A stretch of 64,000 bases of DNA from Paraburkholderia fungorum (GTDB lineage Bacteria > Pseudomonadota > Gammaproteobacteria > Burkholderiales > Burkholderiaceae): contig NZ_FNKP01000004.1 of the NCBI RefSeq assembly GCF_900099835.1, forward strand, positions 62,001 to 126,000. The letters run 5' to 3'. The notes under the pieces are model-generated. The model did no database searches, was not told the origin of the DNA, and saw only the letters and a list, made by a program, of their open reading frames with translations. Every line of letters starts with the position of its first letter. The first letter of the stretch is position 1. Shown here in pieces: positions 19,828 to 30,924 of the stretch. The position numbers were made by a program, and so were the translations under genes.

Positions 19828-19942
19828 CGCGTTGGCTCCTGGTTTCGCGAACGCCACGCTCAGGGCGCGGCACATGGAGCGACTATAATGAGATTTGGCT
19901 CTTAATTTCAGAGCCATTTTTATAAATATGTAGGAGCCAATT
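19828..19942. promoter_or_regulatory. gabT/gabR divergent promoter with operator-like repeats
   Basis: An inverted repeat TGGCTCT-N7-AGAGCCA spans 19896-19916. The same GAGCCA word returns as a direct repeat at 19934-19939, 23 bases on, which is about two helical turns. A TATAGT -10-like element faces gabT just outside the repeat, with no good -35, as expected for an activated promoter. MocR-type GabR proteins bind paired direct repeats in such divergent regions, so these words are good operator candidates. Confidence 0.6.
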
Positions 19943-21478
19943 TTGCGAACGAGCGTGTTGTCCGACTGGCTGGCGCAGCGTCTGGACCGGGGCAACGGCC
20001 AGCCGGTGTACCGGCAGTTGCATCGGCTGTTGCAGCAGGCGATCCTGTCGCGCGAGTTGCCCGCGGGCAGCAAGGTGCCGTCGTCGCGCCTGCTCGCGCA
20101 GGAGTTGGGGATTGGGCGCAACACCGTCACGCAGGTGTATGAGCAGCTGGTGCTCGAAGGCTATGTGAGTTCGGCAACCGGACGTGGAACCTTCGTTTCC
20201 GACACGGCGCCGGACGAGATCGTCGGCGTGCCGGACCAGCGAAGCAAGGCGCACGCGCCCGACACGTCCGCGACGGAAACCGGCACATTGCCGCCGTCTT
20301 CCTCCGACGCGCGGCGCACACTGTCCGCGCGCGGTGCGCAACTGCTCACGGGGGCGGGCGTGTCCAGACGTCAGTGGGGGGCCTTCATGCCCGGCGTGCC
20401 GGACGTCACGAAATTTCCGTCGCGCGTCTGGAGCCGCCTGCACAACAAATACTGGCGGCGCTCACGTCCGGATCTGCTGACCTACGCGCCCGGCGGCGGC
20501 CTGGCTGCGCTGCGCCAGGCGCTAGCCGACTATTTGCGGACCTCGCGCTCAGTGCGCTGCACGCCCGGGCAGATCATCATTACGACGGGAATTCATCAGT
20601 CGGTGGATCTGGCGGTGCGCCTGTTGTCCGATCCGGGCGACGTGATCTGGACCGAGGACCCTTGCTACTGGGGCGTGCGCAGCGTGCTGCATGTATCCGG
20701 TCTGCAATCGCGGCCGATCGCTGTCGACGCGGAAGGCATCAACCCCTCACCGGACGATCTCGCGCAGCCGCCGAAGCTGATGCTCGTCACGCCGTCGCAT
20801 CAATATCCGCTCGGCATGGTGATGAGTCTCGCGCGCCGCCGCATGTTGCTCGAATACGCGCGGCAGCATCAATGCTGGATCATCGAGGACGACTACGACA
20901 GCGAGTTTCGCTACGGCAGCCGCCCGCTCGCGTCGCTGCAAGGGTTGGATACGGCGGGGCAGGTGATCTACGTGGGCAGCTTTGGCAAGACGCTGTTTCC
21001 TGGCTTGCGCATCGGTTATCTGGTCGTGCCCGAGGCGCTAGCCGAGAGCTTCGCGACCGCCAGCGCCGAGTTGTATCGCGAAGGGCAGTTGCTGCAACAG
21101 GCGATGCTGGCAGACTTCATCGCGGAGGGCCATTTCGTCTCGCACATCCGCAAGATGCGCGCGCTTTATGGACAGCGCCGGCAGACGATACTCGACGCCG
21201 CCGCGCATCGTTATGGCGAGGCGTTGCCGGCGGTCGGCGGCGATGCGGGTCTGCATCTGGTGCTGCAATTGCCGGACGGCAGCGACGACCGTCTAGTGGC
21301 CGCCGCCGCGCTGGAGCGCAACATCATCGTGCGACCGCTGTCGGGGTATTACGCGCGGCCCTCGCTCGCGCCGTCGGGCTTGCTGATCGGCTATGCCTGC
21401 GTGCCTGACGAGCAGATCGTGCCTGCGTTCGATACGCTGGCGGGGGCGATTGATAAGACGCTGCATTTCGAAACATGA
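19943..21478 (+). CDS. gabR: MocR/GabR-family transcriptional regulator
   Basis: The 511-residue protein joins an N-terminal GntR winged helix (LPAGSKVPSSRLLAQELGIGRNTV, shown in part as SRLLAQELGIGRNTV, about residues 50-64) to an aminotransferase class I-like domain with a PLP lysine context (VGSFGKTLFPGLRIGY). Such regulators sense GABA through PLP and control gabT/gabD. The start is a TTG at 19943 with GGAG placed seven bases upstream. It is divergent from gabT with a 115-bp spacer. Confidence 0.9.
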   Translation: MRTSVLSDWLAQRLDRGNGQPVYRQLHRLLQQAILSRELPAGSKVPSSRLLAQELGIGRNTVTQVYEQLVLEGYVSSATGRGTFVSDTAPDEIVGVPDQRSKAHAPDTSATETGTLPPSSSDARRTLSARGAQLLTGAGVSRRQWGAFMPGVPDVTKFPSRVWSRLHNKYWRRSRPDLLTYAPGGGLAALRQALADYLRTSRSVRCTPGQIIITTGIHQSVDLAVRLLSDPGDVIWTEDPCYWGVRSVLHVSGLQSRPIAVDAEGINPSPDDLAQPPKLMLVTPSHQYPLGMVMSLARRRMLLEYARQHQCWIIEDDYDSEFRYGSRPLASLQGLDTAGQVIYVGSFGKTLFPGLRIGYLVVPEALAESFATASAELYREGQLLQQAMLADFIAEGHFVSHIRKMRALYGQRRQTILDAAAHRYGEALPAVGGDAGLHLVLQLPDGSDDRLVAAAALERNIIVRPLSGYYARPSLAPSGLLIGYACVPDEQIVPAFDTLAGAIDKTLHFET

Positions 21479-21863
21479 CCTTCGGGTATGCAAGCTCGCG
21501 GGGAATGATTATCTCGAGAAACTCGATTACCCCGTTGGATTGCGCTTCTGCAACCTCCTACAGCAGGCAGCTACAATCACTGCGACCCTTTTGTGGATAG
21601 CAGCACGCAATTCAGCTTGAACGGGCCCACTTAATCAACGTCTTCTCCAAAGTCACTTGCTGGACTTCAAACGACCAATTGGCCCTGATAGGTAACCGTC
21701 AATCGCGGCCTAAAGAGCGAACCTTCGATGGCTCGCCCAAAGATCAGATTTCGCGACAAAGCCATATTCTCGTGTCCGTCCTCGAGGTAATCGACGTAAG
21801 TTCGACTTAACCAATAGAAAAACAAAAACAATCGAATTCTAATCATCGCATAAATTCATAAAT
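21479..21863. other. Intergenic region between gabR and the LysR remnant
   Basis: The 385 bp are AT-richer than the neighbours towards the right end. No gene, hairpin terminator or clear promoter is seen. Confidence 0.4.
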
Positions 21864-22674
21864 CTGAATCTCAGAGATATCCGCGCGTTTATCGCCGTGG
21901 CACAGGCGGGAAACTTCACCAAGGCCGCACAACGGATGCATCTGTCGCAGCCTGCGCTGACCGTGCAGGTTCAGCGTATCGAAGAGACTGTCGGCGCCCG
22001 GCTATTCGACCGCAATAGCCGGAACGTGTCATTGACTCCAACTGGGAGGGAGTTGCTACCCGCGCTCCAAAAAGTGTTGCACGACATGGAGCACGTACTG
22101 CTCGATGCTCGTTCGCTCGGCGACGGATCAAGTGGCACAGTGCGCATTACCTGTCTGCCGACATTCGCAGCGAGCGTTTTGCCTGATCTCGTACGGGAAG
22201 TGAAAAAGCTCGTTCCTCGCGCTTCGTTTTACGTGCGCGACGTGGTCGCCAGCATGGTCAACACGCTGGTGCGTACCGAGGAAGTGGATATCGGTCTGAC
22301 CGGGGCCGGGGTGACGGATCCGGCATTCGAAGTTATTCACACCGCTGACGATCGGCTCGTCGCCGTCTTCCCAAAGCAGCATCCATTGGCCAGACGTTCC
22401 CGCATCACGATGGCGGATCTTGAAAACGTACCGCTCGTACTGACTGCGCAAGGCACGAGCGTGCGCGCCGTCGTAGATAACGCCATCGCCGCTGCCGGAT
22501 TCGCCGTTGAGATTTCGTGCGAGCCCACTTACATGATGACGGCGGTCGCCATGGTTCGCGCGGGGCTCGGCGTCACCATCCTGCCGGCGTCCGCGCGCGA
22601 GGTCAGGGCCGAACCGGGTCTTCTGGCGCGCCCCGTCGATGAACCCGCATTCACACGGCCGATCTCGCTGACTC
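21864..22674 (+). pseudogene. LysR-family regulator truncated by an IS6 remnant
   Basis: About 270 codons of a LysR protein are present: the N-terminal HTH (NLRDIRAFIAVAQAGNFTKA, then SQPALTVQVQRIEE) and most of the effector domain up to PISLTR. The reading frame then runs into IS6 transposase sequence in another frame near 22,670, so the last 30 or so residues are lost. There is no ATG start: a CTG at 21864 sits where the initiator is expected, and an in-frame TAA at 21840 closes the frame upstream. It is therefore probably inactive. Confidence 0.75.
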
Positions 22675-23097
22675 GATATCCTGTTGCAGAAGCGTCGCGA
22701 CAAGGCCGCGGCCAAGCGGTTTTTCAAGCGCGTGCTGGCGTCGTGTCCCGAAGTGCCGTGCAATATCGTCACCGACCAGTTGCGCAGCTACCCGGCGGCG
22801 AAGGCCGAAATTCCCGAACTGGCAAACGTCAAACTCGTTTTCGTCAAAGCCAGTGCGCGGGTGAACAACCGTGCCGAGAATAGCCATCAGCCTACGCGTG
22901 AACGAGAGCGCCGGATGCGTGGCTTCCGCGACCCGAAACGCTCGCAAGCTTTCCTGTCGAGCTTCGGACCGATCCGCCAGCACTTCGCGCTCAAGCGACA
23001 TTTACTGGGTGCATCACTCTATCGCAAACAGCTCGCCGCACGCTTTGCTACGTGGCATCGCTTCACCGGGCTTACCCAAGATCCGTCCGATTTCTGA
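22675..23097 (+). pseudogene. IS6-family transposase fragment (C-terminal part)
   Basis: The frame starts abruptly inside a transposase (DILLQKRRDKAAAKRFFK) and includes the region with VNNRAENSHQPTRERERRM, where the family's catalytic Glu region lies. The N-terminal half, with the first catalytic Asp residues, is absent. The left junction coincides with the break in the LysR gene. Confidence 0.8.
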
Positions 23098-23121
23098 GCC
23101 AACGGTGCGCTCTATCGGCTA

Positions 23122-24136
23122 TCACGTCATCAACACGTCAACGTGACAATGCCCTCGTGAGCAAGAATAGCCCAGGCGGTTCTGAACATTTTGTTTGCCA
23201 GGGCTATCGCCGCGACATTTGCTGGGCGTCTCGCCTGAATCGCCTTTTTGGCACGCCGTCGGTACTTTGGTGTGACACATAACAGAACGTGCCCCATGTA
23301 TCAATAAGGTACGCAGGTACGGGTCACCGCGCCTTCAGATCGAGCCGAGCCGTATCTTTCCGCCCGTACCGTTCTGACGAGGAACGAGCCCCAGAAACGC
23401 TGCGAACTCGCGGCCTTACTTGAATGCCTTCGCGGCTCCAATTGTTGCCACCAAAGCCGTTGCAGTCAGCCGGCCGATTCCCGGTACTTCGGAAATCGCA
23501 CGGCATGCTGCCTCCTGCTTCTGCCATGCATCAATCCTCTTCTCGAGTTGATTGATGTCTTCCTCAAACACGTTGATGCGACGCAACTGCTCGAGGAGGT
23601 TCAGAACTATTGATCGTGGTAGCGTGTCCTCAAGTTCTGCCATGTGATCCCTGATCTCATCGAGCCTTGCAACGCGTCCTGCGCGAAACGTAACGCAGAA
23701 TTCACACAGCAACCCCCGCAGCTGATTTATTTGCATTGTTCGAAACTTGACGAGCAACGAGCGCATACGATGAAGGCTAGCATCACCTGCTGATCCTCTG
23801 TCTTGGCGGCAACAGTACGCATGCCGAGTTGCTGTACTGCTGTCCAGATTGCCCGGGCATCCGCCGCGTCGGTCTTGTTCGTTTGCACAAAAGGTCGAAT
23901 GAATTGGGCGTGTAATAGCACCACCTCGTGTCCGAGCGCGCAAATCTTACGCGTCCACCAGTGAGCACTTCCGCAAGCTTCGAGGGCGACGCGACTGGCG
24001 GGGCGTTGCGCCAGAAATGTAATCAGATCGTCACGTCCGAACTTCCAATTTGCGATCTCGCCAGTTGGGTGCCGATTCCATACAACTGGAACACCCGCTT
24101 TGCAACATTGAGTCCGTATGTCGTCGCATTCATCTG
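23122..24136 (-). pseudogene. IS110-family transposase, decayed
   Basis: Pieces of one IS110 transposase lie in order on the minus strand in different frames: an ATG segment MNATTYGLNVAKRVFQLYG at the right, then ALEACGSAHWW and TNKTDAADARAIW (DEDD-domain motifs), then FRTMQINQLRGLL, then EVPGIGRLTATALVATIG, and finally GREFAAFLGLVPRQNGTGGK. At least three frameshifts or stops separate them, so no active protein can be made. Confidence 0.8.
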
Positions 24137-24353
24137 GGGCCTCCGCTCCTTAAGTGGTTGTGGCGCAACTCCACTCTGGCATATTGATGCCGTTCGGACC
24201 TGGAGGCCTCAGTCGTGCCTAATTCCCCGGAGGGAGGGCGGTATCCATTCCACCTCGGCCAAGAAGGGACACCCGCCATCGCCGTTACGAAGTTATTTAA
24301 CCGGCAATTTTCCATCGAAAATCAACATTCGCAGAAGACTTAAAACCAGTTAC

Positions 24354-24932
24354 CTACCCTGAGGCGATGCGCAGGATAGCATTGGCGAGTTCGCTAGAAG
24401 TGCCAATAAAGCTGATCGGTTCGTGGTACTCGATGGCGCTTTGCTGCATGCCGGGCTCACCCGGTTCCGGCCGCAACACCATTGTCACCCCGCCGCATCG
24501 ATGGATCGCCGCCAGCCCCCGCGAACCGTCATCGAGCCATCCCGATAAAACAACCCCTATTCCTCGCTTTCGTGCATATTCCGCGACGGATCCAAAAAGA
24601 AGATCAACAGTCCGATTTCGAAATACGTCAGCTTCCCCATTAATTAATGCGGCCTGGCCGCAAGCTGAGACAGTCAGATGCGCGGTAGGATGGCCGATGT
24701 AGCACACCCCTGTAAGCAGAGGTTCGCCCTCTTCCGCAATCCGCACCGGCAGACGTAGCTCCCGCTGCAGGACGCTCTGCAGGCGACTTTCGTACTCAAT
24801 CGGGCGATGGAGAACCACGAGAAAAGAAGCATTGCAGTCCGGACTTAATTCCTTGAGCAAGTTGATAATGTCCCGCATCCCTGCCGGGCCAGATGCGCCG
24901 ATCGCCACATACCACGGCAGCGGGGTATCCAT
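24354..24932 (-). CDS. CheB-type protein-glutamate methylesterase, stand-alone
   Basis: The 192-residue protein is a free CheB_methylest domain without a receiver domain. The triad is visible: Ser in AIGASGPAG (about residue 13), His in VVLHRP (about 42), and Asp in LSGWLDDGSRG (about 138), where CheB has GMGADG. Such enzymes demethylate chemoreceptor glutamates or take part in chemotaxis-like signalling. No cheR or receptor gene is near. An excellent AGAGGAGG site lies three bases before the ATG. The neighbours are IS debris, so it is an island. Confidence 0.8.
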   Translation of the reverse strand: MDTPLPWYVAIGASGPAGMRDIINLLKELSPDCNASFLVVLHRPIEYESRLQSVLQRELRLPVRIAEEGEPLLTGVCYIGHPTAHLTVSACGQAALINGEADVFRNRTVDLLFGSVAEYARKRGIGVVLSGWLDDGSRGLAAIHRCGGVTMVLRPEPGEPGMQQSAIEYHEPISFIGTSSELANAILRIASG

Positions 24933-25220
24933 ACACCTCCTCTCTTTACTATCAGTACAGCGTACTCTAGCAATGATGCCCGCGTTGCGGTGCGGTTACA
25001 AGTAATCGCGTTCCTGCGGCCTTCCAAGCCGGGGGAGCGTTGCGCTCCCGTTCCCCGGGCGGCGCTCGAACGGCGTCAAAGGTTAGTAGGGGACGTTGAT
25101 GATTTAACGCGGGACGTGATAAAGCGCGTGAGGTCTGATACGGCCAGTTTTTGCCATTCGACACAACATCCTGAATCGCCGACAATCGACCGATCCGCGA
25201 CTCAATGAACCGTCAGCCCT

Positions 25221-25955
25221 ATGAAAATCGCAGCCCTCTCCGACATTCACGGCAACCTTGCGGCATTAGATGCTGTGTTAAATGACGCCCATCGACATGA
25301 CGCCGACGTTATCGTCAACCTCGGAGATATTTTTTCGGGCGCCCTCTATCCATCTCAAACGGCCGATCGGTTAAAGCCTCTAGGGCTGCCCACGATTAGG
25401 GGCAACCATGAAAGACAGATCCTTTCCAGCGATCCGTCTCGATTGGGACCGTCGGACCGCTTTGCCCGCCGCTCTCTACGGGACGATCAATTGGCTTGGA
25501 TACGCGAATTGCCTGCAACACTGAAACTTGTCGAAGACGTGTTGCTTGTGCACGGCACGCCGAAAAGCGATATGCGTTACTTCCTCGATACTGTGACAGA
25601 ACACGGTTGCCGAGTGGCGACGGTCGATGAGGTCGAAAGTCGCGTTGGCGATACCAACTCGACCTTGATTCTTTGTGGACACACGCATCTGCAACGATCC
25701 ATGAGACTCGCTGATGGGCGTCTGATCGTGAATCCCGGCAGTGTTGGGCTGCAAGCTTACGAGGACAGTCTCCCGTTTCCACACCGTATGGAAATGGGAT
25801 CACCACATGCTCGTTATGCCCTTGTCACTAGGACTGCGTCGGGATGGGACGTCGACTTTCGGGCCGTCGAATATGACTGGCATGAGGCTGCAAATGTAGC
25901 CGCATCGAACGGACGCCCTGACTGGGAAACTGCCCTTCGAACCGGATATTGTTAA
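25221..25955 (+). CDS. Calcineurin-like metallophosphoesterase
   Basis: The 244-residue protein has the complete two-metal motif set: DIHGN (residues 8-12), GDIFSG (about 37-42), GNHE (about 61-64), VHGTP and GHTH. Its size and pattern match the small YfcE-like/DNA-associated phosphoesterases. The physiological substrate is unknown. No ribosome site is obvious. It stands alone between the CheB-like gene and an IS1182 remnant. Confidence 0.85.
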   Translation: MKIAALSDIHGNLAALDAVLNDAHRHDADVIVNLGDIFSGALYPSQTADRLKPLGLPTIRGNHERQILSSDPSRLGPSDRFARRSLRDDQLAWIRELPATLKLVEDVLLVHGTPKSDMRYFLDTVTEHGCRVATVDEVESRVGDTNSTLILCGHTHLQRSMRLADGRLIVNPGSVGLQAYEDSLPFPHRMEMGSPHARYALVTRTASGWDVDFRAVEYDWHEAANVAASNGRPDWETALRTGYC

Positions 25956-26082
25956 AGGTTTTTACGCGGTTGCAGAATGGAATGTCCGCTTTCGAGAAAC
26001 GCCACCGTCGCAAGTGGGTCCATAGTGTGTGAAAACGCATTGATCGCCTAAACTGAATCAACGCACTGAGACCGGCTGACTC

Positions 26083-27495
26083 ATGAAGCGATTCGTTGAA
26101 GGCGATGACCGCAAGCAAGTCGCACTATTTCCCGAGTGTGTTGATGACTACATCGGACAGGACAATCCGGTGAGAGTCATCGTTGCCTTCGTCGATGAAC
26201 TTGACCTTGCGGAACTCGGTTTCAACGTACCAAGCCGGCAATCACGGGCCGCCCGTCCTACCACCCGGGCGTGATGCTCAAGATCTACATCTACGGGTAT
26301 CTGAACCGGATACCCTCCAACCGGCGGCTGGAGCGTGAATGTCAGCGGAACGTCGAGTTGATGTGGTTAACGGGACGTCAGACTCCGAATTTCAAGACGA
26401 TCGCAGACTTTCGCCGTGACAGCGGTGCGGCCATTCGCAACGTATGCCGGCGTTCGTAGAACTGTGTCGCGGGCTAAAACTGCTACCCAGTGACATGGTG
26501 GCCATTGACGGTAGCAAGTTCAAGGCATCAAACAGTCGCGACAGAAACTACACGACAGGCAAGGCATTCAGCGATATCTCGACCTGATTGAAACCGCAGG
26601 CCGGACCAGTCCGACGGGTTTCGATGTGAAGACCGTGCGCCTGTACGAGAAGATCGCCCGCTTGCGACAACAGATGCGTGTGCTCGCACAGGTGAGCAAG
26701 CAACTAACGAAGCAGCCGGACAGACAGCTGTCGATGACGGCCCCCGACGCAAGATCCATGGCAACGAGCGGAAGAGGCTCCGGCATAGTGGGCGACAACG
26801 ATCAGGTCGCCGTGGACACGAAGCATCACCTCATTGTTGAGCACGAGGTGACCAACGCCGGAAACGACCACGGTCAACTCAGCAAGATGGCACTGTCCAG
26901 GAAGAGCGCGGTGGGCAAACAGAAGCTGAAGGTTGTTGCTGACCGGGGCTATTTTAGCGGGCCGGAGATACGAGCATGTGATCTGAACGACATCAGCGCG
27001 TATGTCCCCAAGCCACTCACCTCCGCATCAACGAAGAAGCGCCTCTTTACGAAGGCCGACTTTGTCTATGAGGCCAAAGGCGATATCTTTCGATGCCCCG
27101 CCGGTGAGCGAGCCATCCACCGATTCAACACCGTCGAACATGACATAACTCGGCGGGTGTACTGGCCCAGCACCTGTCCACGTTGTCCGATCAATGAACG
27201 CTGCTCCCCCAGCGACTATCGCAGCATCCGACGGTGGGAGCACGAAAACCCTCTGGAAGCGATGCAGCGTCGGCTTGACCGGAAGTCCGATGCGATGACT
27301 ATCCGTCGAAGTACCGTTGAGCATGTCTTTGGTACGCTCAAACACTGGACGGGTCCCGCACACTTCCTGACGAAGACTCTTGGGCTAGCGAGTACGGAGA
27401 TGAGCCTTCAGGTATTAGCCTACAACCTCAAGCGAGTCATGAACATACTTGTGGTTGCTGGAACGATGAAGGCCATGAAGATGGCTGCAAGCTGA
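26083..27495 (+). pseudogene. IS1182-family transposase, frameshifted
   Basis: Three overlapping frames read as one transposase: MKRFVEGDDRKQVALFPECV, then MLKIYIYGYLNRIPSNRRLE and TPNFKTIADFRRDS, then a long third frame with DTKHHLIVEHEVTN, VADRGYFSG and STVEHVFGTLKHW (DDE regions). The breaks lie near 26,240, 26,450 and 26,575. The long third frame (26,626-27,495) alone lacks the first catalytic region. Confidence 0.8.
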
Positions 27496-27763
27496 AGCCC
27501 AGAGGGGCTTTCTTGCGCTCGGGAAGTTCGATTGGCGCATGCCTGACGTTTCAAACTCGATCGACCCGACTAGCAATCGGCCGCCATGCGGCAAACACGG
27601 GGTTTCCACACACTCTGGACTCGTTGCTGCCCGTCGATCAACACGCCTGAAGTTCCAAAAGCGATTTCGAAGCTTCTTCCTGACTTTAGGCACGCGTGAT
27701 GCTGCCCGGCGGGGAGACTATCTGCCGATAGACGATTTCGAAACTTTCGCTACGGGGACATCC

Positions 27764-28102
27764 ATGAATATTCTTTTCGTGGACGACGACAGGGAGCGAG
27801 GCGAACTCCTAAGCCGCAATGCATGCAGACTGGGGCACATCAGTTCGGTAGCCTATACCCGTCGAGCCGCCGTGGAATATGCGAACACTGCCTGCTTCGA
27901 TGTGATTGTGGTGAACATTGCGCCGCAACGGGGTGGACCGCGAAGCTTTGGGGCGGGCGATCCGGCAACACGGTCTCTCCCGGCGGGCAGTACTGGTTCA
28001 GGTTGGTCCACACCCGACAACCAAACGCAATCGGCGCCGGACTCCGGCGATCGATGGATTGATCATCCCATCGAACCACGCGACATCCGCAAATGGCTGT
28101 AA
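27764..28102 (+). pseudogene. Response-regulator receiver remnant
   Basis: From ATG 27764 the frame reads MNILFVDDDRERGELLSRN, the acidic pocket of a receiver domain, and later VIVVNIAP where the phosphorylated Asp should sit, so Asp is replaced by Asn. After that the sequence loses receiver character, while a neighbouring frame continues LGRAIRQHGLSRRAVLVQV. The first frame recovers an end-like IEPRDIRKWL. Two compensating frameshifts are the simplest reading. Confidence 0.5.
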
Positions 28103-28187
28103 GCGTCGCACCACGCCTTGCAATTACCCACATCTCAGCCACGAAACCTGGTAACCTGGCACGCGTTATAGTCGTTGCGCGAGCGAG

Positions 28188-29612
28188 ATGGCTAAAAAAG
28201 AGCGGGCAGACGAGCGAGCCTGGTTCGAGACGGAGATTGAGGCGAGCAAGTTTCAGGATGCCAGATTGCGCAAGCGCCTTGGCATGGTGCTGGAACAGTT
28301 GTGGTCGGGCAGCGCCAGACGATCCCCTTTTGCATGTCAGGATTGGTCTTCAACGAAGGCAGCTTACCGATTCTTGTCTAATGAGCGGGTCAGCGAGCAG
28401 GAGATCTTGAGCGGTCACTCCATGCAAGTGCAGAGCGCTTCAGGTCGACGCGGGGCCCCATGCGTATCCTTCAGGATACGACGACATTCTCATATCAGCG
28501 TGAGCGTCCAGAACTGATCGGCTATACAGGCGAAATGGCCATCAAGCGTTGAAAAAATGACTCGTTAAGGCTGCTGACACAATGCGGCATCCTAATGCAT
28601 TCCAGTCTAGATGTTACTGCCGAGGGATTGCCGCTAGGTCTGGCCGCCGTAAAATTCTGGACCAGAAGCAGGTTCAAGGGTACTACCGCGCTGAAGCGAT
28701 ACATCAATCCTACACGCGTACAATTGATGAGAAGGAGAGTTACCGCTGGCTGGAGAACATGCGCCAATCACCAGCGCTGCTCGGCGACCCGGTTCGTTGC
28801 ATTCACGTTGGCGATTGGGAAAGTGACTCTACGAACTGGTTTGTATAGCGTACGATCTGCGCACCTATTTTCTCATGCGGACCTGCGTTGACCGACTCGC
28901 CGGCGATGGCCAGCACACCATCGCAGACAAAATGGAACAGGTAAAGGTCAAAGGACTGCATCGTGTGGAGATGCGTGATGCGAAGGGGCATCCAATGACT
29001 GTAACCCTTGGGCGTCACTACCAGCGCATGACGGTGTTGCCGCCCATCGGCAAGCAAAGCCGCTACCCGGCGCTGCAATTCACGGTGATCCACGCGCAAG
29101 AGCGCGATGTGCCGCCCGGTCGTCCGGGCATCGAGTGGAAGCTGCTGACCAATCTCCCGGTCCAATCGCGTGCAGAAGCAATCGAGAAGCTCGACTGGTA
29201 CGCCATGCGCTGGAAGATCGAAACGCTCCACAAGATTCTCAAATCCGGATGCAAGGCCGAGGACTCGAAGCTACGCACGGCCGATCGACTTGCGAACCTT
29301 ATCTCCGTATTCTGCATCCTGAGCTGGCGCATATTCTCGCTGACAATGACAAGTCGATGTGCGCCGCAAGCTCCAGCCGAGGCAGCCTTCACCTCAACGG
29401 AAATAGAATTACTCCAACGCATAGTCCCTGGCTTGCCGCTTACCGCACAGGCACCACTGCTTCTGCGAAACCTGATCAAGGTCGGCCGGCTTGGAGGCTA
29501 TCTGGCTCGAGCCAGTGATGCGCCACCAGGCAATACCGTCCTGTGGCGTGGCATGCGGCGCCTCGCCGATATTCAACTAGGTTATGAACTCGCCCTGAAT
29601 GGAAGTGGGTAA
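28188..29612 (+). pseudogene. IS4-family (IS50-like) transposase, frameshifted
   Basis: The N-terminal DNA-binding part (AWFETEIEASKFQDARLRKR, then WSSTKAAYRFLSN) is in one frame, the middle (LDVTAEGLPLGL) in another, and the C-terminal catalytic part in a third with the Y-x2-R-x3-E-type signature WYAMRWKIETLHKILKSG. The breaks are near 28,440-28,560 and 28,850. The element is inactive. Confidence 0.8.
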
Positions 29613-29847
29613 TTGCAAGGTCGGCGACACGTTTACAAGGGCTTTCAATGAATTGATCGACAATCGTAGCCGCCAGTCACGAGTATAAACAGTTCGATCT
29701 TGAGCCGATAAATGAGGCCGTCACCGGCTGCATTAGAAACGCGCGGCCCGCACCCTCCGAATTCGCTGCCGAGTTCGACGAATACGCGCCGACCAAGAGC
29801 GAAATGTCGCGTGACATTGCTTCAGGCTGTCGCCCTGCTACCGTCGC
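29613..29847. other. Short unassigned stretch before the porin gene
   Basis: On the plus strand a fragment reads NARPAPSEFAAEFDEYAPT and stops near the porin end. It has no start and no recognised family. It looks like a relic flanking the IS4 element. Confidence 0.3.
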
Positions 29848-30924
29848 TCAGAATGACTCGGTGATACCCACGTGTGCAATCAATTGCGTGCGATTGGAGG
29901 AATTACCGTTAGGGTAAGTGGCGGCCGTTGCTCCGTTGCCCGACGCGATCTGATAGGTCAATGTCGCCTGAAGCTGCGCACGTTTTGACAGTGAGTACAG
30001 ATTGCCAGCTTCCACCATATTCCAGTGATCTGATCCCATACTCGAATAGGTGTAGTTAAGTGTGACAGCTTCAGCCGGAGTCAGACGATACAGCATGCCA
30101 ACGTCCTGATTGTCGAAATGCGTTGACGCATCCGCGCCTTTGATATCCGTACGTGTGAACAGTGCGTTGAGCACCAGCGTATCCCCGACTTTGTAAGTCA
30201 AACCAATTCCGAGATTGTTCACCCCGTTTGACTGAAACGTTTTTGTACTCGATAGCGTCTGACCAAGAAAGCTGGTGTATCCAAAATACGTGTAAAGGTC
30301 GAGCACGCGCCGCTGCGTTGCCATATACGTAATCCCTGCCGACAATGGCCCATTGTCGTAAGTAACGAAAGCGCCCGCCGTATGCCCTGTAGCATCCGAT
30401 CCGGAAAAGCCGTACATTGCGCCGGCCCGCACGCCGAACCAGTTGGGACTTTTATACTTCACCGCGTTTTCGATCTGATAGCCATTCGTGAGACTGTCGA
30501 GATTGCCGGCGTGATACGCATACAGGTTGCGGTTCCAGAAAGCATTCGAGTAGCGAATCGCGACATCATCCATCAGGTCCGACTGTCGCCCAAGCGTTAG
30601 CGTGCCGTAAGGACCGTCCAGACCCGCATAGGCCTGCCGGTCGAACAGAATGCCCGACTTGATCAGGGCGCCAGTGTTGACGTTAAAACCGCTCTCGAGC
30701 ATGAACACCGCCTTGGTGCCGCCACCCAGATCCTCACTGCCAGTCAGCCCCCACCGAGTCGGGGCGCCGATACCAGACGCTGCGCCAAGGGCCGAACCTC
30801 CTTTCTTGTTGCTGATGTAAGTTAGACCTGAGTCGACCTGCCCCCATAACGTCACCGAACTCTGGGCTTGGGCGAGCGTGCTACACAGGAGACTACATCC
30901 TGCGAATATCAGTTTTTTATTCAT
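29848..30924 (-). CDS. Gram-negative general porin (outer membrane)
   Basis: With the start at ATG 30924 the protein has 358 residues: a signal peptide (MNKKLIFAGCSLLCSTLAQA), then QSSVTLWGQVDSGLTY, the typical first strand of betaproteobacterial trimeric porins, a PTRWGLTGSEDLGGG segment, and a C-terminal phenylalanine (HVGITESF) needed for outer-membrane assembly. An in-frame TTG eight codons upstream is less likely. It is divergent from an MFS carrier gene, so the pair probably passes the same solute across the two membranes. Confidence 0.92.
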   Translation of the reverse strand: MNKKLIFAGCSLLCSTLAQAQSSVTLWGQVDSGLTYISNKKGGSALGAASGIGAPTRWGLTGSEDLGGGTKAVFMLESGFNVNTGALIKSGILFDRQAYAGLDGPYGTLTLGRQSDLMDDVAIRYSNAFWNRNLYAYHAGNLDSLTNGYQIENAVKYKSPNWFGVRAGAMYGFSGSDATGHTAGAFVTYDNGPLSAGITYMATQRRVLDLYTYFGYTSFLGQTLSSTKTFQSNGVNNLGIGLTYKVGDTLVLNALFTRTDIKGADASTHFDNQDVGMLYRLTPAEAVTLNYTYSSMGSDHWNMVEAGNLYSLSKRAQLQATLTYQIASGNGATAATYPNGNSSNRTQLIAHVGITESF

